From Meghimatium bilineatum (lineage: Eukaryota; Mollusca; Gastropoda; Stylommatophora; Philomycidae): DNA of 64,000 nt. A program made the translations under genes and the position numbers. Shown here in pieces: positions 9,760 through 21,700 of the stretch; position 1 is the first letter of the stretch, and the number at the start of each line of letters is the position of its first letter. Location of the stretch: the NCBI GenBank assembly GCA_034231615.1, contig CM067311.1:15099360-15163359 (forward strand), in the 5' to 3' direction. The notes below the pieces were generated by a model that saw nothing but the letters and a program-made list of their open reading frames with translations, was not told where the DNA came from and did not search any database.

Positions 9760-12700
9760 CTGTGGATTGTTAATTATTCTAAAATGAGAAATAAATTAAT
9801 TTGATTGGATGCTTACAGTATAAATGGAATGGATTGCAAAAGACCCCCACAAATTTCCAATTAATAAACAGCTACAAGACAGAATTGATGCTTTTGAGAT
9901 GTGGATATATAGAAGAATAGAGAGAATGTCATGAAAAAAGAATAAAATAAAGAATTTCTGACTATGCTGAGTATGAAATAAGAACTATTAAAAGATATAA
10001 AAATAGAACATTTTGGACTTTTTAAAAGACATGCACTTTGTTGAAGACATTACTTGAAGGTAGAGTTGAAGGGAAGTGATCAAGAGGTAGGCAAAGATAA
10101 GAGTGGAAAGGAAACATCATGAATGGACAGGTTACAATCTGGCAGAGTGCAGGTCTGCTGAGACAACCTTCTATGTGGAAAGGCACCTGATGATGATCTA
10201 TGTAATATACTTATTTCCATTCCTCATTCCATCTTTTTATCCATGATTGTGCAATATTCTTTTATTTTAGTATGGCTTTAAGCCTGGTGTTTCATTGTTT
10301 GAATCATATTTGAGTGAAATGTTTATGACATTCTCCATGTCTACACATAACCATCCTCTTGGGCACTTTCTTTTGTTTTGTCTCTCTGTCTTCATAGATC
10401 GTGTATAATAATGATTTTCTTAACTCATAGCACAACACTCTGGCATACAGGTGTTATGTCTCTTTCAGCAGATCATGAAGAGTATGTATACTGATAGTTC
10501 TCGTAGCCCATTCATTGTATATCTGACTCACCCGATCCCTCAATAATAAAATTCCATAACATTTTTAGGTTTGTAGGTGTGCCACACTAGAGACATCAGC
10601 ATAAAAGATCTTCCCAACACTTCCTTCCTCAGTCATTCTTGATTAGGAACAAGCGTCACAGCACCGGGGGCATTCCCATATATGCTCTGCTTGCCGTTCC
10701 TTCAGCCATCTAAAAGTGTATAAGCTCAGTGTCCCAGTCAGTTGCTGATTACGCATTCTTCTGATCTTTTCGGAGAGGGAGCACTTTCTCCCATCACCTC
10801 TAGTCACTCACATTTCTACCATTCTCTGAATATGTACATTGTCACGTTCGACTTCCTCCTCATCTTCTCGTAGGGTATCCATGACTGCTCTAATTAATTC
10901 AATCCTGTCTCTTCTTATCTCAGTGCTGTTGACCAAAGCTTTTCCAGCCGACACATCGGTTCTTTCGTTTCCCCTTACCACAGTCTGGTCTGACCTCAGT
11001 CATTCGGATGACTGTAAAGAAATCATGTCCAGAAATTTCTCGATGTTATAATCCAGCATTTTCTTTATTCACTTCTCCACCTTCCCTCTTTGACAGTTCT
11101 TTGCAAAATAGTTTAAACAAAGTGAGTCATGTCTCGCTATCTTGACAGATTTGAGCAGGCTATTATCTTCCTCCTCAGAACTGGTCACAGCTGACTAAAT
11201 ATATCTAGTGACATATTCTTTCTAGAACGTTGTCTTCATCATGCATACTCTGAACACCTCTCTGTTCAGGACAAGCAGGCCTGCATTGGCCAGAGACAAG
11301 TGCATACATTTTCGATATTGCTGGTCCATCGTCTTCTTGGTCTTCCTCTTCTTCTCTTGTCTGACACTCTGCCCTCTAGAATCAGTGTTTTCATATCATC
11401 ATGTTGCTTTAAGTGTCCAAAATACTGTAGTTTCCTTCTTATGATGGGTATTTGGAAGCCACCTTTCATTTAGTTTCAGTAATTTCAAAATTCGTTTTTT
11501 TCTCTGTCCATGATATTCGTAGGATCTTTCTGTAGCATTTCATTTCAAATGCATTTATTCTTTTGGATATTGTTTAAACTGATGACTTTAACTTGACAGA
11601 TCTTTAGCTCTTGTCCATTTCTCTCATTTGAATATTTCTTCAACAGGAGTGACTTGGACAATAACTATCTCCACACATGCTACACCTCATGGAAGTCTTA
11701 AACCTTCAAAATCAGATATGCTTCCATGTCGAGTATATCAATTGCCTTATAAAATCATTCTTTGTGTATTTCTTTCCCCCATATAATGTGTTATTCTTCT
11801 TCTGTATTCCTTCTAAAACTCATGTTGGATAGCACCATCTAAAACTAATACTGGATAGCACCATCTAAAACTCCTGCTGGATAGCACCATCTAAAACTCC
11901 TGCTGGATAGCACCATCTAAAACTCCTGCTGGATAGCACTATCTAAAATTCCTGCTGGATAGCACCATCTAAAACTTCTACTGGATAGCACCATCTAAAA
12001 CTTCTACTGGATAGCACCATCTAAAACTCCTGCTGGATAGCACTATCTAAAATTCCTGCTGGATAGCACCATCTAAAACTTCTACTGGATAGCACCATCT
12101 AAAACTTCTACTGGATAGCACCATCTAAAACTTCTACTGGATAGCACCATCTAAAACTAATACTGGATAGCACCATCTAAAACTCCTGCTGGGTAGCATC
12201 ATCTAAAACTAATACTGGATAGCACCATCTAAAACTCCTGCTGGATAGCATCATCTAAAACTAATACTGGATAGCACCATCTAAAACTCCTGCTGGATAG
12301 CATCATCTAAAACTAATACTGGATAGCACCATCTAAAACTCCTGCTGGATAGCATCATCTAAAACTAATACTGGATATGCTAGATAGCATAATCTAAAAC
12401 TCCTGGATAGCACCATCTAAAACTCATGTTGGATAATATCATCTAAAACTCAATACTGGATATCAGAATGTAGTACATAGAAAGGAAAATTGTAATGCAG
12501 TAAATGGGATTTGAGCCAGGTCCAAATTTGGTTCAAATCCCAGACCTCGTTCAAATCCTGTTTGCTGCATTATGCTTTTCTTTAATAATAATTCTTCTAT
12601 ATTATAATATTCATAGAAAGGAATGCTTTTTTGTTATGATTTACAGTTTGCCAGTATTAACTGTGCCTTTTGGTCTGACTCATCCAACTTCAGCATGGGA

Positions 12701-15700
12701 TGACAACTTCACTCCTATACCTCCTCAGTTGCCTTACAACCTGCCAAATATTATGGCAGGTCATAGCGTTGTTATTTTTGGCTGCAAATACATGGATGCC
12801 AATTGTTCAGAATTTTAGAAACTGTACTTTGAAGAAACTTACACATGGACGATTTAGTTCTCTGAGTTGTCTTTCCCTGAGCTGTTCAAGAACCAGTGAC
12901 ATTGTACCAATATCTTGTCTAAGCTCTTCAGAATATCGTTGAACAAGCAATGGTGGAATGCCACAGTGACCAATCTGAAAGGAAATTCACATAAATTTTC
13001 TTTATTTTAAAAGCAATGATAAGCAATCTTATATAATTACGTTATATAAATCAGTTATTGTATTACCAAAAACATATCTGATGAAAAATTTATAGGAAAA
13101 GGGTAGGAGTTGATTTTGGCATCCCAAAAATGTCCAAAGTCTAAAATCTGTGTATAGACTGACATAGGAAAAATGTAACAATGCCAGTAATAATAACTTC
13201 GTTATCATAAGAATGAATGGAAAAGCTAAATGGAAATTAACACAAACTTTAGCAACTGTAAGATGTAAGGGCACTACTTTCATTTGCCCCACTCACATTA
13301 CTTAAATGAAGGAAACAAGGAATGAATAGGCCACTGTATTCTGGGAACAATACATCCAAAGATAATACAGCGCTGCCTTCCGTAACCACGTCTATAGACG
13401 GCTTATCACATGTGGCGAGACTTTCAAACAACAGACCATACTTCCCTGAATGAATTGTTTGTGTTTGGTGTCCAGGTGTTCTGATGTGGAACTGCGCTAG
13501 TGAATGGTAAGTACTACATAACTATCAGACAGTAACGTCTAAGCGAGAAACGACACAATGAAAGAACTATGAGACAAATGGGCACCGTCAGTGTTTTTAT
13601 TAAAAGATACAGAAGAATTTGAACTTTGTTACCATATGTTTACCTTGTAGGAAGTATATGGTAATAAACATGAGAGAGGATTGGGAAATTGATCTTGTCT
13701 GCCACTAAATGTGCAGTGGTTGTGGTGGGGAAGAGGGAATCAATTACGGTTATTAATTATCAATTTTGCTACAAAATGTCTATAATATGTCGGAATTTGG
13801 AACATTGTTTCAAGTCTTCTATAAAGAAAGATAGCATTTGGTCACTTATCTGAATGCCATCATCAAAATGTTAGGGAAACTTGGATTAGTTGAGCTGATT
13901 GTAATGGGTAGGACCAGTAGTCAATCTACAGCCTTAGTGGGCTGGACTAATTAACAGAATATAAGGCGATGACTTAGCTAGTCAAGAATACTGCACAAGT
14001 AGTTTAAGCTTCCAGTTCGCAAATTTTTATTGCCATTGTGATTTTATTTGTGTTGTGTAAGAAGGATGCCTGGACAGAAAAAGAACATTGTATACTAGTT
14101 AGTTAGTCGTCGGATCATCATCACTGCAAACTGGACACATCCATAGTTGCTCCGATCTCTCCTTGAGTGTATCCGCCATCACACTTCTGCTGACAGTACC
14201 GGTCCTATGCTGGTTGACCATCATTCTTCTGCGCCCTCCAAAATGTTCACCTCTAGCAACACTGCATCTCAATCCCTGATCTTTAATCCTAGCCATTGAA
14301 AAGGAATCATCATCCACATTCGTCTTACTCTCGCGTGTTATATCTCTTAAGGAGTTCAAAACGTCAGCGCCGATCCATTGCCCCATCGCCCTTTGCCACA
14401 ATCGCACACGATGCCAGTTGATCCGCTCTTTCATTGCCTCGAATGCCCACATGTCCCGGCACGAAAATAAATGTAACCGCCTTCAAGCTCGCATTTCTCA
14501 AGGCCTCAATCCACTGTTCACGAACGAGACCCTTCTTGTACCTTCTTAATCATACTCATAGAGTCACTCAAGATGCAGACCTGCGTTACTTTCTGTGTGC
14601 GTAGCTACTCAAATGCCTTGGTCACCGCCATAGTCTCCATGGTCATACTACTCGTAGTGACCGCAAAGGCACCACTTTCCTCCTTGATCGTTTTACCTGC
14701 GCACTGAGCTGTAAAGGCCCAAGCACTGCGAACATGCCTAATTACAGATCCATCAGTGTATATAATCACATCCCCCTCTTTGGTATTCTCACTGATTAAA
14801 GCCTGCACTTCTTTCTCCACAGCTGTGGGACACCATTCTCTGCATTCCCTGCTAAGTGATATTACTACTCTCAAACAAGTTTCGAAATCTGTGGGTAGAC
14901 CTATCCATTCCGCACCAACTGCCACATCCTGTAATCGGCACACGCTTTGTATTACATCTTCAGCACGTCCCATCCACGACCTTCCTCTCTTGAGTCTGCT
15001 GCCTTTAACTTTCTGTATTTCGGAATGCAACGGGTGTTCCTTATCTGCATGTATTTGAAGGTACGCCCGTGCACGGCAATACTGTAATCTATGCTCAGCT
15101 GTTGGGCAGTCAAGTAGGTATCGCATAGCTCTTGTCGATGTGTCTCTTGTGCATCCCAGAATGATACGCATTGCTGCATTCTGGACTCTATCCAGTCTTT
15201 CGATCTGAGTTTGGCTAAGAGTCAGAATTGCCAGTGCATATTCCACCACAGCCACTACCAAACCCTGGTACAAAAGAAATAACAATCTTTGCTCACATTG
15301 CGCAGCAGCCATAACCTTCATTGCTGCTAAGCCTTTGCCTGCCCTTATGATAATGTGGTCAACATGTTCCCTGAAACTCAGGCTTCTGTCAAAAAACACA
15401 CCCAGATATCTCATTGTGCTAGTTCTTTCTAAACTTTTCCCGGACAACGAAACTTGTGGCATGGGTGTCTTTACCATGTGATTGTTCAAGGAAAACCACG
15501 TCACGAATGCCTTAGACGGATTAACCACTGCTCCCGTATCTCGACACCAATTTGTCAGTCTGTCCAGCTCCTTCTGTAGTTCCACGACGCACTCTTCTCG
15601 ATTTCTGCCCTGTCTATACACCAGGATATCATCGGCATATGACATCGTTCTGCCAACACCTGTGATTTGATTGCCAGCGATATGTACTGTGTATACATTG

Positions 15701-18700
15701 AAAAGTACAGGAGATAGAGGCGATCCCTGTGGCAGGCCAGGGCTAATAACCGTTGGTGTAGATATCCAGTTACCACACTTAAGAACTAAAACCCTGTGCA
15801 TCAGGGCGGCGCCAACCCAACGCACGACAAAAGGATTAACTGCAAGATTTAACACCTGGTGCATCAAGATATCCAAGGACACCCTATTGTACGCATCCTC
15901 AAGGTCTATTGCGACCGCACATGTCTCCATGCGCGAATCGAACCCCTCAAAAACATCCTGCGCAAATATGGCTGAATTTTGCCATGTCTTCTTTCCTGGA
16001 CGATATCCTCCTAACAATGTTGGTAAACACTTATTTCTTTCAAGATAACACGATACCTTCCGGGCCACAATTTTTTCCAAAAGCTTGCCAATCGTATTCT
16101 GCATAGTTATTATTCTGTAGCCATGTATCCTGGTGTGGTCCTTCCCAGGTTTTGGTAGTGGAACTAAATAGCTGTGCAACCAGTCTTCTTTCACTGTGCC
16201 CTTTAGAAGGCTATTATTGAACATGTCCGCCAACTCTCCCAACTCCTCATCAGTTCTTCGACTAATGTCATCGTATCTAATGCCATCTGGCCCTGGTGCT
16301 GTATTTTTTGTACTTTTCAGTGCCTTCCTGATTTCTTCAACTGTGATTAGCATATGGTTTTCCATGCTCAAGTTCTTACACGTGTCTGTGAGCGTTTTCA
16401 TGATTTCTTGATATGCCTCCACATTTCTCTGACAATGTGTGTAGTGTGCCAGCAATGCCGCACCTTTTGTCTCGTCTGTCTTCTGCCAGACGGTATCGTC
16501 GCTCTGGAAATCGGCAATAGTCACGCGTCTTGTGAGACCATTCATGGATTTGTGTAACCGCCAGAACAATTTTAGTGACTTTTCGCGTGTTATCTCTTTG
16601 CAAAATTCGTCCCATTTTGACGCCTTTGCTGACTTTGCAATATCTTTGAATGTTTGGACTAAGATATCTTTCTTCCTTTTCCATTGTGCGACCTCCATGG
16701 GCTGAGCCGCAACACGTTTCCGTGCCCTTTGCCATAGTGATACTGCTTTCCGTTTCTCGCTCCATGCTCTTTGAACCTCTTCGTTCCACCAGGAGGGCCT
16801 ATCCCACACCAGATTTCCCACTACTTGAGCCTTACGTTTGTCTTGTCGAATTCTGCTCACAACATCCACTCCTCTTCGATCATATTTAAAGGATCTTACC
16901 TTTGGCCTTATCTGCTTACTTTTGTCATTTTTTAAGAGAACAACACATGGGAGGTGGTCACTGCCATGATGCCCCAGCACGTCCCATTTGCAGATAGCCA
17001 CAGCAGCTGATGACACCAATGCCAGGTCGATAGCGCTATCATCATCACCATCCCTGCTTGCCATCCTTGTTATACGGCCATCGTTAAGGCACACCAGGTC
17101 CGTATCTGTCAGGGCCGCCTCAAGTTCTCTTCCCTGTTTGTTCGAAGCACTATTGCCCCATGATGTACCTTTCGCATTGAAGTCACCACAAAAGAGGATC
17201 TGCTTTTCCTGTTCCATTATCTCCCCTAGGATCTTCCAACCCTGAAGATCAATGCTCGTGTTGCAGGCATACACATTTACAATCATGATTGGGTGCTGGA
17301 CCCTCTGGACCCTCACTGCCTGTAACTGGATATTGTCACTATCCCACTTGGACATATCAACCTCGCATACACTAAAACCCTCGCGTACTAAGATTGCCTG
17401 TCCAAGATGTCGCCTGTTGTAGAAACACTGAAATCCGGCTATCCTGATATTACCACTTTCACCTAGCTGTGTTTCTTGCAATGCAATGACGTCAGCCTCA
17501 TAACACATCTTTTCTAGCTCTGTTCTACGCTTGTGTACACTAGCCACATTCCAAAACAGCACACGCACGTTTTTAATTCCTAGCCTAGCTGTTTTCGATC
17601 TCGTTATTCTAGCACCCGCCCGGTGACTTTTCCTTTTTGAGCCACCTCGTTTAGGCCGCTTGATATTGGCTGCCATTTTTCAAACAGTGTGACAACGATT
17701 ACACTCACGAAGACTTCAGCTCAGATGCACGCACTCCGTTAGCACCGGCGAAGATCTTAATGAGTGGACCTCCTGGTCAGAGAATAACACATCACCACAC
17801 AATCTCCTAAATGAAACAACGAATATATCCATTGTTCAAGTGAAACTGTTGGTGACAAACAAAAACACTTGCGTTGCTATCCACTATTTTGACCGGAAGT
17901 CCGTATAAATTGTATACTGCTGGTTTTAAATGGATGTTATCGCTTTTGTGGAGAAATACAACAATTCTATGGCTTTCTGTCACTTCATTGTGAACAAAAA
18001 GCAAGTACGAGAATGAAGGAAAAAAAAAAGGAAGAATTGTCTCTGATGCCAAGGTCAAAGAAAGCATCATGTGGCCATACATCTTCATTCCCTGTGCAGG
18101 AGGAGTAATTATCTGAATGGATAATGCAGCAGAACAGATTAATTATAACCTGCACCAATATTCGGATTAGGGCGCTCTCGATATTGAAAGATCCTACATT
18201 CCAGAAACATAATTCTGGGGACTTTGTTATGTCAATGAGAAAGTGCAATCGCTTCATAAACAGACATCACTTGTGTCTATGAACACGCATTAAGCTCGTG
18301 CAAAAGTTGTAGAAGAAGCTAGAAACAAAAATTTATATGTTTCAACGTTTCACTATTAACCTGATGAAGAGGCTCAACTTCAACCTATCTCAAATAGGAA
18401 ATATGGACGAGACCCCTGTCTACTTTGATATGCCTTCAAATCGCACAGTTGAACAAAAAGGTGCGAAGACAGTTTTTGTAAAGACAACTGGGCATGAAAA
18501 AACTCACTTCACTGTTGTTTTAGGTTGCATGGCAGATGGGTCATGTTTGCACCCCGTGATTATGTTTAAATGCAAGACTCTGCCTAAGGGGATGAAATTC
18601 CCAAGTGGCATGTTTGCATGTGCTCACCTGAAAGGTTTGATGGATGAAAGTACCCGGTAGTACTCTGGAATGGCTGGATAAAGTGTGGGGGCAGAGGAAG

Positions 18701-21700
18701 GGGTCGCTTTAAAAAAACCATCCATGCTAGTCTAGGACTCATTTAGGGCACATCTCACAGAGAAAATGGAACAACGATGCTGTGAGATGGGGTTGTCTGT
18801 TTCTGTTGTTCCTGGGGGACTTACCTCCCTCTTGCAGCTGCTAGATGTCTGCCTTAACAAACATTTCAAGGACAGACTCTGAGCAAAATGGAATGACTGG
18901 ATGGTATCATCTAATTTAGCTGTGAGGAAAGGTGGTAATGCAAAAAAAAAGTTGACATCACCATAATCACTACGTGGGTCAAAGAATCGTGGTCGGATAT
19001 TCCGTCAGAAATGATTGTCCAATCTTTCAAAAACTGTTCAATTAGTAACGCAATGGATGGAAGTGAGGATGATGCTATCTTTGAGAATGAAGCGGATGAC
19101 AACAATGTCTGTTATATTGTGGAGAATGACTGATGTGCATCAGTAAGTATTTCCATCTGTTATCAATATTTGATGTTATTGTGTTATGTTTTTGTGTGTC
19201 TATACAGCTAATTTTGTTTAAACATTTCGTTGCACGCAAATCAAGTCAAACCCACTATAGTTTAGTCTGTTACTATCAAAACACTACTTGCATGGTTTGT
19301 ACCTGTGGGTTCACCAATGGCCCATTAGACAAACCACATTGCAACAGAAAACCTTAGTAGATGACATGATGTTATAATGAGGAGGTTATCTTCTTATAGA
19401 AGCTTCATGGCATGTCATCTATACACTTATGCCTTTCATGCTTTTATTTTATTGTTGCAATGTGTTTTATGCTTATTTTTTTTCTTAAATATATATATGC
19501 ATGCACCCACTGAGGTTGGGAGGGAGCCAGAAGATGTACTGGGCAACACTGGAGAGGAGGAAACTGACAGCACTGTTTTTTCCTATGGCTGTGGCCCATC
19601 ATAGAGGCACAGTGAGTCAGGATGTGACAATCCTTTTGAATTGAACATTTGGTTGCATGCCTGGAGAAGTAGAGAAAGTTTGGTATAACTAGTAGTCAAT
19701 TGGTGGCGGGAAATGAGCACAGTGAACCCTATCTTGGCTGCAGTGACTCGGAGCAGTTTATAGGTTGAAACCTACCTTCCTGGTGGTGTGATAGTTATGC
19801 TCTAGCTCTGCTCTAGGGGTGGGACGAAAATCCACAGACTCCCCAGCAATATAATGCCGGTAAAATGGCATTGGATCAAAGGGCTTGAGCTCATGGACTG
19901 CTGGATCAGCAACCAAACCAACCAACCAACCATCAAATCACTACCCAGTAGGGCTAAACAATAAACGTGATTTACTGGAAAATAGATGTATTTCATTTGT
20001 TTTCACATACGACATTATATGTACATGTTACCATACTTCGGTTAATAAATAACATCAGATACTGGTGTATTATAGCCCTAGGCATTTTATCCTGGCTTGA
20101 ATATATTGGACACAAATATGCCAGTCTCTGGCTTTTTTTGTAAACTGGTAAGTTTTATCTTGTTACTGAGATTTGACGTAATATTTTTTTAAAAATTGTG
20201 CTGTACTCATTTATAGGTCGAGATCCCTAAATAAAATTTGGATATATGTCCAAAAATTCCTGGCTTATACACGAGTACAGATCTGTCAGTACGTCTTTGG
20301 TAAGGTTTAATTAACAAAAATATAAGGTTATGAGCCCCTTTTTGTGGATCATTTGAGGTTGTCGATAAAGTTAATGATTACATTAAAAAAATATTTCTAA
20401 ATAATGATGTTGATCTACTATCCTTGTGATCTACCAGTAGATTGGAATTCGATAACCTCTGCTTTAAGTTATATATTTGACCCAAAACACTTCTCGGTAC
20501 TATGATTGCAGGCCAACCCCTGTTTTCGTTCGTTTCCCATTAGTGCCTACCTATGTATTTTGTGGTTAATTGATATAAATATTATATCATTAAATAATCA
20601 ATAATTAATTGAAATATTAATATTTTAGGGTTAGGGGCTAGTTATGTTTTACATAACTAATCCTAACACAAACTAGAATTATATTTAAATTAATAAATAA
20701 TAAACACAAACTGATAAACATAAGCAAGGAAAATAATCACACAGGTAGGCATTAATTGGTTGCAACAGAAGTTGGACTGCAATCATAGTACCCTCTTCTC
20801 ATATTCTCTATAGAGATAAAAATATAGAGTTTGAAATTATTCTTCAGTGATAGAACTTTTAGGTTGTTTAATATAAATGTGATGACTGTATTGCTTTATG
20901 GCTCCCAGAATATGACATGCATGACATGTAACCCAGAAAACCACATCAAAGTTACAGAGATTTATCAATATATGTCTTCGTTGATGACTTAGCATTAAAT
21001 GACTAGATCTGATATCAAATGATGAGCTGCTGCCCTTATGGTTGCCAGAACCTGAAAGGGGAGCAAATAATAGTGATAGTGTTACATGCCATGCACATCA
21101 TAAGAGGAAACGAAAGAGGTTATGAGGTTATGGGGGTTGGGTTGGATGTTTCCATACCATAGAGAATCTAGTGGATCATTAAAAAAATAGCAAGATGGTG
21201 GTGGAAAAATATGCTGCCTGTCCCACCACAAAACCGAGCATGAGAATGGAAATAGGGGCAGTAACAGCAGCTCTGAAACAACCAACATCTACAGTGATTT
21301 ATTAGACTCCCAGAGTATGCAGTAAAAGTTTGGAAAATGCTTGATAAGAAAATAGTGGGGCACTCTTCTCAACAATGCCCATAGCATCACATGGATCTTC
21401 TATCCCGGTCATGTGGGAGTCCAGAGCAATGAAAGAGCTGACACATTGGTGTGTAAAGCTATAGTGGATGGCAAAGTGATGAGAAGAAACCAGACTGATA
21501 TAAGTAGAACAGTAATGGGTACACTACAAAATAATTAAGAGAATGCTGAAAAAGACAATGTACTTGTTCAGAGAATGATAGAAATGGGAGTAACCAAGGG
21601 AGATGGGAGAAAGTGTATCCTCTCAATGGAAAGACCAAAAGAATCCACAACTGACTGGGAAACTGAACTTATGTACTTTTAGATGGCTGACAGAATTGCA

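Larger units (their letters stand above)
14097..17908 (-). mobile_element. LINE (endonuclease-RT-RNase H), 3.8 kb, inserted in pogo element
   Basis: The 10-bp direct repeat attgtatact occurs at 14087-14096 and 17909-17918, exactly bounding this element. Reading on the minus strand there are about 230 bp of 5' UTR, one long coding frame, a broken RNase H part and an ACTAACTAACT-type 3' tail. Only one ORF is seen; no ORF1 (gag-like) precedes it. The pogo coding sequence is continuous across the empty site apart from a single-base shift, which supports the boundaries. It lies in the host intron between exons 11 and 12, in the same orientation as the host gene. Confidence 0.85.

Noticed and set aside
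12504..12818. 104-codon plus frame with a hydrophobic segment
   Set aside because: It runs antisense through a SINE copy and repeated gttcaaatcc sequence and lacks any domain.
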